64,000 nt of DNA from Sphaerulina vaccinii (lineage: Eukaryota; Ascomycota; Dothideomycetes; Mycosphaerellales; Mycosphaerellaceae), in NCBI GenBank assembly GCA_022570795.1, contig JAKUDP010000001.1, positions 558,001 through 622,000 on the forward strand, read 5' to 3'. A model generated the notes under the pieces. It was not told the origin of the DNA and made no database searches. It worked only from the letters and a program-made list of their open reading frames with translations. A program made the position numbers and the translations under genes. Numbering within the stretch: position 1 is the first letter of the stretch; the number at the start of each line of letters is the position of its first letter. Below are positions 44,918 through 56,632 of the stretch, piece after piece.

Positions 44918-45432
44918 GCTGCTTCAGGGAGTTTTGCATATCCAATGGCAGTGAGGAGAGACGTGAGAACCTGTCGACGAGCGCATGAACGAGAGGAAGA
45001 AGTGGACAAGAAAGCGATCAAGACAAGGTGGAAACAAGGTCAGAGCACAAGCTCTTCACTTGTGGAGGTGGAAGTGAGTCCGGTTGTCGCCAGAACCAGG
45101 AAAATCCTGGTCGCGAGGCTTAGCGTGTTTGTATGACCGCTGCTGCTGCTCGAAAGGCACGGACCGAGGTCGATCTCACGAGCCATGAGGCTCCACTACA
45201 GCTGTTCACGATACGATGTTTACTACCATACAATCACCACCTCAATCCAGCGATATATCATTTGACTCACAGTCTTGCTCTTGGTGTATCGTAGACTGGG
45301 TGCGTGCACCACATCGACTGCCATTTGCAAACATAGCCCCGAATGTACATTCGATTCATCGGACTTGTCGAAGCCAGCGCTGCCTGAGCGCATATGCGCT
45401 GTGGACGTGGACAGTAGTGGAAAGCAGCCACA
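44918..45432. other. Divergent promoter of phospholipase and EXO70 genes
   Basis: 515 bases between two divergent starts. The open frames here overlap EXO70 out of frame and are shadows. No further feature is seen. Confidence 0.35.
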
Positions 45433-47325
45433 ATGGTTGCGCAGCGCCATGCGGCCTTCGCAGAAGAGTCTGCGGAGGTGGAGGTGCTGTACGCGAGTCT
45501 GGACAAGATGAAGAGCGTGTCGAAGAAGATTCAGGGCTCCATGTCGCGCCTCAACGAGACAGGCAGGACAGTGCAAGATGCCATTGGGCCGATATATGGC
45601 AACACACAGAGACTGCAAGCCCAGAACTTGAACATCGATCGAATACTGCAAGCTATCGAGAAGGTCAAGCAGCCACTGGACATGCGCAATAGGGAGGAGC
45701 GCATCTTAAGCAGCCGGCCAGAGAAAGTGGGCTTGACTGAGTACATTGCGAGTATGGACAGGACGAATCAAGCACTGCGAGAGCTCAAGACCACGAACCT
45801 GCGATCGAACCAGGTAGCGATATCAGAGTTGAGCTCACTGCTAGCGACCGGAGCCGGGAATCTAGAGAATGTCTTCCGGGACATGCTTCGACAAGATTCA
45901 CAGCCCATTGAGCCGCTCAAGCAGATCACAACGTCGCAGGACTTCCCGCGCATAGCTTCCAGTAAATCTGCGCAGCTGCGTACGATCAACACGAACATAT
46001 CGAACTATCACTCTCAGGTCGCGCCTCAAAGTGACTTGACCCACGCCGGGAAAGTGTATGCGCACGAAAGAGGCCAGTATATCGCTCTTTCCCTCCAGAA
46101 TCTTGCTTCGGCAACCCTTTCGACTGCGAAGAAGTCTCAAGCAGATGCGATATACAGGCCTGGAACATGCGCAATCACAACATATGCAACTGGACTGCAA
46201 GGCATGGTAGTGGCTGAGTACGACAGCATATGCCCTGTGTTTCAGCGCGAAGAGTGGGGCGCTGTTCTGCGCGCGACATTGCAAGATGCTATGAAGACCT
46301 TCACTGGCACGCTTCGTGATCTGGATGTCCATATCCGAGCCCACCAGCTGACAGACTGCTACCTTGGCTACGAGATCATTGATGTAGTAACAAAGATGGG
46401 GGTTGCCATTGAGCAGCACACTAGCGAGTTGAAGCAACTCATGTACGACACTCTCAAGCCAGTGCGAGAGACATCCAAGAAGTCACTATCATTCCTACTG
46501 CAAGATACACGCAGCAAAGTCAGCCAAATGCTGCAAATACCTTCAGATGGCGCCGCCCTCCCGGTCACCACGGACGTAATGACACGTCTGCAGACCATGA
46601 CGGCGTACCTAGTACCACTAGCGAGCATCATGCGTAGCTTAGGCGATGGTGGCTGGAATCAGCCAAGCAATACCGGCGACTCTTCATCATCAGTTCCTAC
46701 TATGAAGTCATTCGATGTTGGAGCCGACGGGAAACAACTATTCGCGCACTACAGCACCGACACAATCGAAACTCTCATCTCTTCACTCGATGCTAAAGCC
46801 CGCGGTCTGCAGAAAAGCAAAAGTCTACAAGGAGTCTTCCTTGCCAACAACATAGCAGTAGTCGAGCGAATGATCAGAGCATCTGAACTTGCCACACTGT
46901 TAGGAAGCGCCCAACCCAAGGTGGACTCATGGAAGAAACGATCCACACAAATGTACCTCGACGGCTGGAAAGAATCTGCAGCCCACCTCCTCGATGTAGG
47001 ATTCTCCAGCAAGACCAGGCCTACTAGTACTGGTCAGGCCATGGACAGTTCTGCGATTGTGAAGTCCTTGACGAGCAAAGACAAAGACTCTGTAAAGGAG
47101 AAGTTCAAGAACTTCAACACATCTTTCGACGAACTCGTGGGAAGACACAAAACTTACAAAATGGAGCTGGAAGTACGAAGACAATTGGGTAGAGATGCTC
47201 AGATGTTCATCGAACCCTTATATGCACGTTTCTGGGACAAGTATCATGAGGTGGATAAAGGTAAAGGCAAGTATGTCAAATATGATAAGGCTCAGCTCAG
47301 TAGCATGCTGGCAGCACTTAGTTAG
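45433..47325 (+). CDS. EXO70: Exocyst complex subunit Exo70
   Basis: Single exon, 630 aa. Exo70 helps tether secretory vesicles at growth sites and binds plasma-membrane phosphoinositides. Seen: an N-terminal helical region (AEVEVLYASLDKMKSVSKKIQGSM), the RILQAIEKVKQPLDM segment, DFPRIAS, and the C-terminal domain with NNIAVVERMIRASEL, VKEKFKNFNTSFDEL and MFIEPLYARFWDKYHE, where basic residues (KGKGKYVKYDK) match the lipid-binding end. The length is normal. ATG 45433 gives MVAQRHAAFAEE; upstream sequence in this frame is not similar to the family. Confidence 0.93.
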   Translation: MVAQRHAAFAEESAEVEVLYASLDKMKSVSKKIQGSMSRLNETGRTVQDAIGPIYGNTQRLQAQNLNIDRILQAIEKVKQPLDMRNREERILSSRPEKVGLTEYIASMDRTNQALRELKTTNLRSNQVAISELSSLLATGAGNLENVFRDMLRQDSQPIEPLKQITTSQDFPRIASSKSAQLRTINTNISNYHSQVAPQSDLTHAGKVYAHERGQYIALSLQNLASATLSTAKKSQADAIYRPGTCAITTYATGLQGMVVAEYDSICPVFQREEWGAVLRATLQDAMKTFTGTLRDLDVHIRAHQLTDCYLGYEIIDVVTKMGVAIEQHTSELKQLMYDTLKPVRETSKKSLSFLLQDTRSKVSQMLQIPSDGAALPVTTDVMTRLQTMTAYLVPLASIMRSLGDGGWNQPSNTGDSSSSVPTMKSFDVGADGKQLFAHYSTDTIETLISSLDAKARGLQKSKSLQGVFLANNIAVVERMIRASELATLLGSAQPKVDSWKKRSTQMYLDGWKESAAHLLDVGFSSKTRPTSTGQAMDSSAIVKSLTSKDKDSVKEKFKNFNTSFDELVGRHKTYKMELEVRRQLGRDAQMFIEPLYARFWDKYHEVDKGKGKYVKYDKAQLSSMLAALS

Positions 47326-47910
47326 TGTGTTAAAGATGGATAGTGTAGGAGTAGTGATACCCAGAGGTGATATGCATAATGGAAAGTTTATTCTTCACTT
47401 GACCTTTGCCCTCGCCCTCACACCGCCAAGACAGACATCAGCTAGCGTTCCATGATAGATCGTCCACTCCACTGGCGATTATTGTCAATAGTACGTCCAT
47501 GATACGTCCACTCAAGGCAAGCCTGACCTGTACTAGGCGAGACCCCCTTCTCATGTGATGATGAGCGTCGAACTCATCACATGATTCACGTCTGGGACCG
47601 AAGGAAAGTAGTCGTTACAACCTTTCTACCATTTGACATTGTCTACGCTGCTGGAAGGACTACGTGGAGCGTTGTGGTCAACAGAACGTCCATGGTACGT
47701 CTACCGCAATGTACTGGACCAGCACTCATTCCGTACGTTCATTGGCGCCATCTCACGGAACCGTTAGTGCACCAATTTGTCCACTCGGACATGTCGCTAG
47801 CATTTGAAGACTGCTTTTCAGCCTCCAGGTGCAATCAAGGTTCACAATCTGCATTGTGGAGTTGTATCGACCTTCAATGTTGAACTTGAAGCTCTATCTT
47901 ACATCTCCCT
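47326..47910. other. Convergent 3' region with short repeated units
   Basis: 585 bases between EXO70 and the methyltransferase gene. A TCCATGATA..CGTCCACTC unit occurs at 47449-47469 and 47496-47513, with a weaker copy (ACGTCCATGGTACGTCTACC) at 47686-47705. No gene is seen. Confidence 0.45.
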
Positions 47911-48897
47911 CTAACGTCGCTTTGTAGCCATAATGAGACCAACCAGATACTTTCCCTTCACAGTCCCTCCACCAAGCTCCTTCTCCATCTCCTTCCACAG
48001 TCTCTCCATCTCAGCATCTACCATATGTGGTCCAAAAGCATCTACCATCTCTTTCAGACGCGGAAGATCAGCTTCAAACGTCCAATCCTGACTTTCCTCT
48101 TCGGGAACAATGACAATCTGATCAGTCTCTCCAACTCTATTCGCCAAAGAATCCATGTGGTCCTTCAATTGCGCATGAACATCTTTCGGACTGAGTTTGA
48201 ATTCCCAGCCGTCGTCATGATGGATCTTCAACCTAATAGCCCCCGGCTCAAATATCTCCAACGGAAGTGCTTCAGAATTCCCAGCTGTCATGACTCGTTT
48301 CATGTACGGTGCAGTAAATGGTGTATGACCTGTGTGTTCGCATAAGACTTCAGAGCCTCTCCACCATAATCTTGCCCAGATATCTTGGAGACGTTCATCG
48401 ACTAGGATTGATGGGCAGAAGATCATGTAGGCATAAGTTCCACCGGGTTTGAGTTGGTAGTTTAAAGCTTTGAGCCATTTATCGTGATCTGCGAAGTGGA
48501 CACAATTCGAGGCTATCACCATGTCGATGCCTTCTGCGGGAAGGTCGTCGATGTCTTCTAGTTTCGCCACGCGGAACTTTGCATTGGAAAGGTCTTTGAG
48601 ATGTTGTTTTGCGATGTCGATGTTGCTTTTGTCTATGTCGGAGATGATGATTTGAGAGAACTTGGCTGCGAAGCGGCGGGAGTGCACTCCGACTCCAGCT
48701 CCTGGTTCGTGGACCACTTCGAACTTTCCGCCTTTGGAAGTATGGTATGACCATACACGCTGGAGAAGAGACTCTTGGAGGTGAGGGCGGCCTTTGATGT
48801 AGGTGTTCCAGAAGTCTGAAGAAGCTCCAGCCTCTCCGCCAAAAGGATTGATGGTTATGCCAACAGCTGGCTGCAGGGAGCTAGTCTGTGTAGCCAT
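47911..48897 (-). CDS. SAM-dependent methyltransferase (class I)
   Basis: Single exon, 328 aa. It transfers a methyl group from S-adenosylmethionine to an unknown small-molecule acceptor. Seen: motif I VVHEPGAGVGVHSRRFA (about residues 60-76), the acidic strand end IIISDIDKSNID (motif II), AKLEDIDDLPAEGIDMVIASNCVHF (motifs III-IV) and the LKPGGTYAYMIF post-motif. The C-terminal cap (RLWWRGSEVLCEHTGHTPF) is typical of fungal relatives of crg1 and trans-aconitate methyltransferase, known for action on small carboxylates and toxins. No biosynthetic cluster surrounds it. Confidence 0.83.
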   Translation of the reverse strand: MATQTSSLQPAVGITINPFGGEAGASSDFWNTYIKGRPHLQESLLQRVWSYHTSKGGKFEVVHEPGAGVGVHSRRFAAKFSQIIISDIDKSNIDIAKQHLKDLSNAKFRVAKLEDIDDLPAEGIDMVIASNCVHFADHDKWLKALNYQLKPGGTYAYMIFCPSILVDERLQDIWARLWWRGSEVLCEHTGHTPFTAPYMKRVMTAGNSEALPLEIFEPGAIRLKIHHDDGWEFKLSPKDVHAQLKDHMDSLANRVGETDQIVIVPEEESQDWTFEADLPRLKEMVDAFGPHMVDAEMERLWKEMEKELGGGTVKGKYLVGLIMATKRR

Positions 48898-51763
48898 AGC
48901 TTTCGGAGGTGTTCGGCTTGTTTGGTGATCGATCTGTTATAGCTAGATATTGTCAGGAGTCAGATAGCTCGAGAATAGTGCGGCCGAGTAGCCAGACTGG
49001 AAGAACACTTATGTTCGCCGCTGCTACCAGGATTTGGGATGAGCGGCACATATGAGTTTGTCATGCTGCGCCCTTTCGTAACGGATCTGGCACTTCGATA
49101 GAGTAAGCATGCGCGTTACATGCCATATCTCTGCTATCGGCATCGGCTGTTCCCAGTATGAACGATATACTGCAAACCCTCTCAGAACGAGCCTAGCGAG
49201 TTGCGGGCTCCGAGCGAATCAAATTGTGGTATGCCATCATTTAGCCTTTGCCCAGGATCAAGTGCCGCGTCTTGCCTGTCCAGGATATCAGAACTTCGTG
49301 CTCGTGAACCGTGAACACGGCAGGTGATAGCGGCCGAAACAACTTGCTCGTGGCTTCGACGAATCTAGACACGCCGAGCAATGCGTTCTGAAGCCGCCGG
49401 TCAATCGGATTGCAAAGTGCCCGTCAAGGCCATCGGGACTGTAAACCCGAATACGGTTCAGATCGTGACCCATTAGCTGTCTTGCTCAATCCTTGGAAGA
49501 GGCAATGTACGCTGCACCTGTTCAGACAGACAGGCAAGCTGTCGAGGCTGGCAGCTATTGAACAACGATGAACGAAAAGTGCCGCTGTTCCCTTGGAAGA
49601 TTCCACTTGGCCAGGCGAGGCTAGTTTCGACCGGGACAGGTTGTGGATGAGCAAGCTCAGTGGTCAGCCGTCATGCAGGACAATATGCCCAATCCAGTGT
49701 GCGGCACCAGATGTTGACATAGAGCCATTCGGGTTACGGTAGACTCCGCGGGCAAGTTAGTGCCGTGCTGAATATCACAATGAGCGGCTAGCTTCGAGCG
49801 CGCGAAAGAAAATCTACGCGGATGCGTAGGCATCGAAGTGCCATGTCGTTGGATTGCAGTCGAGCTCGTTCCAGCCAATCGGTGAAGACGAACTCTGCCC
49901 TCATCTGGGCTCCCTATGCTCCATGATCACCATGTGAGCTCGACTTGCTGAATGCGTCGCGTCACTCCATCTTATCTTAGTCCGCTAGTGGCTCTGTAAT
50001 GGTCATATGTGTATTCCAGTGATGATGCTCGAAAAGTGTTGCAAGCTTCAGAAGCCTAGTCGGCGCTGTGCCTGAATATGTTCCTGACATCGAACTCTGC
50101 GGAGATCGATACGTGGATGAGTGATCCTGCGCTGTGGTGAAGATGTAATCACTTCAAAGTCGGCTGATCCCCAGCGATATATAACACTTGCCAATGTCCT
50201 TCAGACTCTTCCTTCCCCGTGCCCCAACACATGCTCTCTCCACTTGGATGTGGAGTGAAGGACCCGTAGCGGTACTCCTTGTGCAAAGTATTACATACAT
50301 ATTGGAAGTCCTGCATCTTGCAATGAGTCCATCTTGACTGTGGCAGAGGGCCCAGAAAGAAAGGCTTTTGACATGATGGCCGCGAAGGTCAACATGTGTA
50401 ACTACAATTTGGTTACGAGCCCTTTATTATGACCCAGAACGTGCGTAAGCATGCCCCAAGTGCTTCCTGGTAAATCTGCCAATCGATAGTCAAACGCAGG
50501 GTTCATGTCTTTGAAAGGGGCGTACAGGTGAAAATCCGATTGGCTGTAACACTGCCGAGCGTCATTTCACTAAACCCGGAACCTGGAGTCGCATCAAGTC
50601 TCCATATTGTTCATATAGCAAGCCATTCCCTCTGCTAACTTATGCTGCTCTCCTCTTCGAGATTGTTGTTGATGCAGAATTGTTGCGCTGGTGAAGACTC
50701 GCACTTACATCCATTGGATTTGAAAGTGCGGCTCTCCTCCGCTGTTGAAAGCTTGGCCATTGGTACCTGGCCTGAAATATTTCGTGGAACCAGGTGTTGC
50801 CAGAATATATGCGAGGCTACACAGCCCGGAAGTCTTGCTGATGGCTACATGACTGTCCGCTGTGCACACAATCTTGGTATTCGTCTTCTGGGAGGAGGTC
50901 ATCGCCTCGAACAGGGAACATTGAGCATGCGGCGGACCGGCGGCAGCTTCCCCCATTCGACATAGCTTTGCAGCTGCCATACGGACCCATTGATGCGGCT
51001 TCTTGCGGGCGTCATGCAAGTGCAGTGGCCTTCAGTCGCACGACAGCCGCCTGGAGAGTCGAAGTTCTTGTATGCTCATGTTGTGCTGTGTTCTGAGTCT
51101 GCCAGATGTGTGTGAATGTGAAGATGAGAGGTCAGAACAGAGTTTAGGGCGCCGTGGAGAAATTGTAGAGGCCAGTTAGGCCAAGCTAAAGTGCAACCCC
51201 TGTCAAGTCTGAAAGTCCCCTTTCCTGGTGCACAACTGTTGTAACGTCCAGCTTCTTGCCATCTCGACTTCATCCTCCCCAGCACCTACCTCTCGCTCAA
51301 ACCAGCTCTCGGCGCCCGGCAACGCCGCATTACGACTCGTGCTTCACACTTCTCGACCTTCCTTCAACCACATCCATTGCGGCGATACCAGTTCGGCGCA
51401 AAACCAGCGCGCGAGTGGAACGACACGCGGCATATCCAGTCCGCCGACAGAATTTCCCTGTACGAGGCATCCTTCACCACCACCACCTCCTCCCATTGCG
51501 CCTTCTGCACCAGACCGACGCGCATACCGTGAGGAGAATCGCGACTGACACCTGCGTGCAATCAACAGAGCCATTGACAGAAGGAATACCACGTTGAGTA
51601 GTTCCAACAAATCACCCCGACTGCACTCGCCATGGGTAAGCCAACTCCTTCTCCTTCATCTCCCAAACACTCATACCGCCAATTCGCGAGCGACGCGCTG
51701 CCAGCGGCAAGATACACATAAATTTGGCAGACACCGCGGAAGAGCGAGAGGACAGCTGCAATC
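48898..51763. other. Long intergenic region
   Basis: 2.9 kb between the methyltransferase and septin genes. The frames are short and lie on both strands with no motif. From about 51230 the composition is pyrimidine-rich on the + strand and probably belongs to the long 5' leader of the septin gene, which may contain an untranslated intron (ATGG|GTAAGC at 51631). I find no tRNA with both internal promoter boxes. Confidence 0.4.
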
Positions 51764-53467
51764 ATGTCTTCCACATCCACCATGAGCAGCACTACGCGGA
51801 CTCTCAGCACCAACGACTCGCCTGGCCGCCCAATTGTGCTGTCCACGAACACGGCGTCAATTGGCAGAATCATCACCCCAGACCGGCTCGACATGACAAT
51901 CAAGGAGCTAGAAGTAACCAAAACTGACTCAGTATTCGACATAGCCTCTCCAAACGGCAACATCCTGCCTCCGCCAGCCCGTGCTTCACCTATTCCAGAC
52001 TCCGCAGTTCTCAATGGCAAGCCATCTTCGCCACTTGTCGCGACGAGTAACGTTCATCAGAATGGCGGAACAACAGCGCCTCAGACCGTGTCTTCGAAAG
52101 ACCCAAAGGCGGCAGCACAGGCAGCCACTGATATGAGGAACATTGTGCGCAGGAAGCTTACTGGCTATGTTGGCTTCGCGAACCTGCCAAACCAGTGGCA
52201 TCGCAAGAGTGTGCGAAAAGGCTTCAATTTCAACGTTATGGTCGTTGGTAAGAAAATCACAGTCACTCGTACTTTTCGAGGAAGGAGCATTGACAGGAAC
52301 TGCAGGTGAATCTGGTCTTGGAAAGTCGACACTCGTAAACACGCTGTTCAACACTTCTTTGTACCCACCCAAGGAGCGCAAGCAGCCATCTCTCGACTTC
52401 GCACCCAAGACTGTCAGCATACAATCAATCTCCGCCGACATTGAGGAGAACGGCGTGCGCCTGCGCCTGACCGTTGTAGACACACCAGGATTCGGAGACT
52501 TTGTCAACAACGATGACTCTTGGAGACCGATCGTTGAGAACATTGAGCAGCGATTCGATGCCTACCTCGATGCTGAGAACAAAGTTAACCGCATGAACAT
52601 TGTCGACAACCGCGTCCACGCCTGTGTCTACTTCATCCAGCCGACTGGACACTCCCTCAAGCCACTCGACATTGAGGTAATGCGCCGACTTCACACCAAG
52701 GTCAACCTCATCCCAGTCATTGCCAAGGCTGACACTCTTACCGATGAGGAGATCGCATCCTTCAAGCAGCGCGTAAGTCTGCGTTCCACGTGCCCAATCG
52801 CGCTCTCAATGCTGACACCACATAGATCCTTGCTGATATCCACTACCACAACATCAACATCTTCGAGGGGCCACGCTACGAGCTCGATGATGAGGAGACC
52901 ATCGCCGAGAACAACGAGATCATGTCCAAGGTGCCTTTCGCAGTTGTCGGTGCTAACGCTGAGGTCTCAACACCAGAAGGCCGCAAAGTTCGTGGCCGCC
53001 GATATCCATGGGGAGTCATCGAGGTGGACAACGAGGAGCACTGCGACTTTGTCAAGCTCCGACAAATGCTCATCCGCACTCACATGGAAGATCTCAAGGA
53101 GCACACCAACAACTACCTGTACGAGAACTACCGTTCCGACAAGCTCACCTCCATGGGTGTCGCCCAAGATCCTAGCGTGTTCAAGGAGGTCAACCCAGCT
53201 GTCAAGCAGGAAGAGGAGCGCTCATTGCACGAGCAGAAGCTCGCCAAGATGGAGCTCGAGATGAAGATGGTCTTCCAGCAGAAGGTCCAGGAAAAGGAGA
53301 ACAAGCTCAAGCAGAGCGAAGAAGAGCTATATGCCCGTCACCGCGAGATGAAGGAGCAACTCGACCGACAGCGACAAGAGCTCGAGGAGAAGAAGCAACG
53401 CATCGAGAGCGGACGACCAATCGAAGAGAAGAAGGGCCGCAAGGGTGGCTTCTCGCTCAGAGGCTAG
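51764..53467 (+). CDS. aspB: Septin, Cdc3/AspB type
   Basis: Three exons (51764..52247, 52306..52772, 52826..53467), 530 aa. A GTP-binding filament protein that marks septa and growth sites. Seen: a variable N-terminal extension of about 130 residues; a polybasic membrane-binding stretch (WHRKSVRKGFNFN); Walker A GESGLGKST, completed only across the 58-bp first intron; DTPGFG (G3); AKAD (G4); the septin unique element region (RYPWGVIEVDNEEHCDF); and a C-terminal coiled coil (QEKENKLKQSEEELYARHRE). The YVGFANLPNQ block before the GTPase and the long N-terminus favour the Cdc3/AspB group over the other septins. The second intron is 53 bp. Confidence 0.92.
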
Positions 53468-54534
53468 AGTGTGCTCCGACACGAAGCGAATTTGGTTTGG
53501 AGCGTGGTGTTCATGTTGATGTCAAGCGAGGCAGGCACGATTGCCGGTCAGACAGAGATGCGGTCCCGTCTGCGAGGGCTCGTCTGTACCTGCTGTCGCT
53601 TGCGATGTCATCTACAAGGACCGGCTGGAGATTGGCGGTGGCGCTGCGAGCTGGCCTGGCTATAATGTCACTAATTCACATTACCATTGCAAGTACCTCA
53701 GCCGGCCTCGGACCAGCGAGCACAACACTCATATGCCACCAAGCCAATGTCGCCCCACCTACGACACTGTCTGACGAAAAGCCTGTTGCCATGGACTGGA
53801 TGGAATTTTATCGATGCTGTGATACCATGGAGCCTTGTCGTTTCTATCTGCTTCTTGTACTTTACTAGGCTGGCTGACTTTCCTTGTGTTCTTGAGAGAA
53901 GATAGCGACGGTATTAGTATAGGACACAGACCACGCTCTTCACCTCCTTTAGCCATCATTGTCACCGGAGAGCGACAACGAACACTGCTTACAGAATGTT
54001 TATAGTCCTGCACGCAAGCTCATATGTCATGTGAGCCACCAAGGTATGTCTGGAAAGTCGCACTCCTTGCGTCTTGATAGCGCTGACTTCTCCAATCTGC
54101 TTAGTATCGTGGTCGATGCGCAATGTTCAGCGACATCGCCACGGGGTCACTGGGCTGCAGAGTCGGCCGCGCAGAGAACTCTCGAAACACGAGCATTTGA
54201 TCGCTGCAACTGGCTACAAGAGGCGTTTCGCAGGCGTTCTGCAAAAGCCACATGATCGGCGGCAGGGCGCCGACAAAGGAGTTTAGGCCCGGCCTTTAGC
54301 TGCGCTCTCGGCAGCCATTCGGCTCCACGGCATTGGACGAACGTCATTTGTGAAGAAAAGTGTATGCGCGTCTGTTGATACATAATAGCAGCGCGCCTCT
54401 GCATGGACGACCATGATGGCAAACCAAGTGCTTGGGAAGATTACCAGGCTGACCGCGATCGGACACATTCCATTGATTGAGAATTAAATACACGCGACTT
54501 TACCAGGACTCACCACATACGGCACGCGTTGGAC
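53468..54534. other. Intergenic, no gene recognised
   Basis: About 1.07 kb between septin and the next transporter, including the septin 3' UTR and the transporter promoter. No motif-bearing frame is seen. Confidence 0.4.
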
Positions 54535-56337
54535 ATGGACTACAGATCACAGCGGGAGCGCGAGCAAAGACCGGACGAAACAGAGGAGCATTACGAATCC
54601 ACTCAAGTGCCAGATCGCGAAGATGTCGAGGAAGCAGAACCCGTCGACCCGTCCAGAGCACTTCGGACCCACGAATCGCACGAGAAGCACAGCAACGATG
54701 ATGACTCCTCCGATACCTCCAGTGTATTCTCTGAGAGTCGCCATATAGAAGGACCCCGTAGCATACGACGCAACAGCACAGGGCTATCTCGGACAACGAC
54801 CCGTAACCTCGAACGAGTACAAACCACAGCTTCGACAGTGCTGTCAACGATCAGATCCCGTGTACCAAGAGCACCATTCACGCATCCATTAACGAATCAG
54901 AAGACCTACGCGGATGTCATTGTTGAATTCGATGGGAAAGAGGATCCGTATCGTCCCATCAACTGGCCTTTCAAGAAGAAGGCTATCACCACTGTACTCT
55001 ATGGCTTCACGGCTATGGGCGCTACGTTTGCTTCGTCTGTTTACAGTTCAGCAGTCAGTGAGATTGCGGCAGACTTCGAGATCAGTTCAACTGTATCGAT
55101 ACTGGGTATCTCCTTGTTCCTGGTTGGCTTTGGAATAGGTCCGCTTGTCTGGGCACCTCTTTCTGAGGTGTATGGGCGGAAGCTGGCAGTCTTGATTCCG
55201 TACTTTATCAGCGCGATGTTCGCGTTCGGAGGCGGAGCTGCGAAAGATGTACAAACGTTGATGATCTGTCGGTTCTGGCAGGGTATCTTTGGTAGCGCGC
55301 CTGTCACGAACACTGGCGGCGTGCTAGGAGACATCTGGTCTGCTGAGCAGAGAGGCGCGGCAATGGTCGGGTATGCTATGGCAGTCGTGGGAGGACCTAC
55401 GATCGGGCCAATCATAGGCGGTGCCTTCATCGTCAGTGGAGCGGGCTGGCGATGGACGCAGTACTTTACGGGTATCCTCATGATGCTCTTCCTGGTGCTG
55501 GATATCCTGATACTGGATGAAAGCTACGCGCCGACCTTGCTAGTTGTCAAAGCAAGGAAGCTGCGACATGAGAGTGGTAATTGGGCACTTCACGCGAAGC
55601 ACGAGGAGTGGGATGTTTCGCTCGTTGAGCTGGGAAACAAGTACCTGGTACGACCTTTTCAGCTTCTCGCGACTCCAATCTGCGCACTCATGGCGCTATA
55701 TGCGTCCTTCTGCTATGGAATTCTCTATGCCTCTCTTGCGGCTTTTCCGATCGAATTCCAGGAGACTCGTGGCTGGAATGATCTCGTTGGATCCTTACCT
55801 TTCCTTGCCATGCTGATCGGTATTTGCATCGGAGCGTGCGGAAACTACCTCAACCAGAAATTCTATGTGAAGAGACTGAAAGCAAACGACTACAGACCTG
55901 TGCCGGAAGCACGCCTTCCTCCAATGATGGGCGGCTCTGTGCTATTCGCTGGTGGTCTATTCATGTTCGCCTGGTCTTCTGGGCCTGATGTGCACTGGAT
56001 CGTACCTTGCATCGGCATCGCCTTGGAGGGAATCGGCTTCTTCACCATCTTCCAAGCGGCGCTCAACTACCTCATCGACACATTTCAGCGATATGCTGCG
56101 AGTGCTGTCGCGGCGAATACAGCACTGCGCAGTGGATTTGCTGCTGCTTTTCCGTTGTTCATATCACCTATGCTACACAACCTTGGCATAGGATGGGGCG
56201 TTAGCATCTTTGGGTTCTTGGCTGCGGCTATGATTCCTATTCCGTATTGCTTCTATGTTTTTGGCAAGAGGATTAGAGCTAGAGGGACGTGGAGTCGAGA
56301 GAGTGTTTATCCTGATGAGAAGAAGCAGGATGCGTAA
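54535..56337 (+). CDS. MFS transporter, DHA1 multidrug/polyamine type
   Basis: Single exon, 600 aa. A predicted plasma-membrane proton antiporter related to the Tpo/Flu1/CTB4-like fungal pumps; the substrate is unknown. Seen: a long hydrophilic, charged N-terminus of about 140 residues with Ser/Thr clusters; the pre-helix motif DPYRPINWPFKKK; LSEVYGRK after helix 2; CRFWQGIFGSAPVTNTGG in helix 4; GPIIGGAFIVSGAGWRWTQYF (motif C region) in helix 5; and about 12 hydrophobic spans. The ATG at 54535 opens MDYRSQRERE. It is intronless, unlike the other three transporters in the window. Confidence 0.87.
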   Translation: MDYRSQREREQRPDETEEHYESTQVPDREDVEEAEPVDPSRALRTHESHEKHSNDDDSSDTSSVFSESRHIEGPRSIRRNSTGLSRTTTRNLERVQTTASTVLSTIRSRVPRAPFTHPLTNQKTYADVIVEFDGKEDPYRPINWPFKKKAITTVLYGFTAMGATFASSVYSSAVSEIAADFEISSTVSILGISLFLVGFGIGPLVWAPLSEVYGRKLAVLIPYFISAMFAFGGGAAKDVQTLMICRFWQGIFGSAPVTNTGGVLGDIWSAEQRGAAMVGYAMAVVGGPTIGPIIGGAFIVSGAGWRWTQYFTGILMMLFLVLDILILDESYAPTLLVVKARKLRHESGNWALHAKHEEWDVSLVELGNKYLVRPFQLLATPICALMALYASFCYGILYASLAAFPIEFQETRGWNDLVGSLPFLAMLIGICIGACGNYLNQKFYVKRLKANDYRPVPEARLPPMMGGSVLFAGGLFMFAWSSGPDVHWIVPCIGIALEGIGFFTIFQAALNYLIDTFQRYAASAVAANTALRSGFAAAFPLFISPMLHNLGIGWGVSIFGFLAAAMIPIPYCFYVFGKRIRARGTWSRESVYPDEKKQDA

Positions 56338-56632
56338 ATCGACAGTGAAACTCTACTTACTGAATCTGCAGCGTACCGGCGAATTGTTTATAGAGTCAAT
56401 GTTAACATCAGACTTTCATATCCCCTCACGGACATCTCTCTTCTCACCTTCTCAACCACTAAGCCTCTTGATCTGGCTCCAACATACTCTTCGATAAATG
56501 CCTATTTTGGAACGCGCTAGCCAACTCTGAACCCCACCAAGCAAACAACGCGCCTCCTAATTCTCGATCCTTCAGATATCAACACACGTCACAAGTTCAC
56601 AACCTCACAAGAGTGGCACAGATTTCTCGAAC

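Noticed and set aside
45216..45692. A 158-codon frame overlapping the start of EXO70
   Set aside because: It runs in another frame over well-supported EXO70 coding sequence, so it is a shadow.
48898..51763. tRNA or other structured RNA genes in the long spacer
   Set aside because: No stretch shows both internal promoter boxes at the right distance with a closing acceptor stem.
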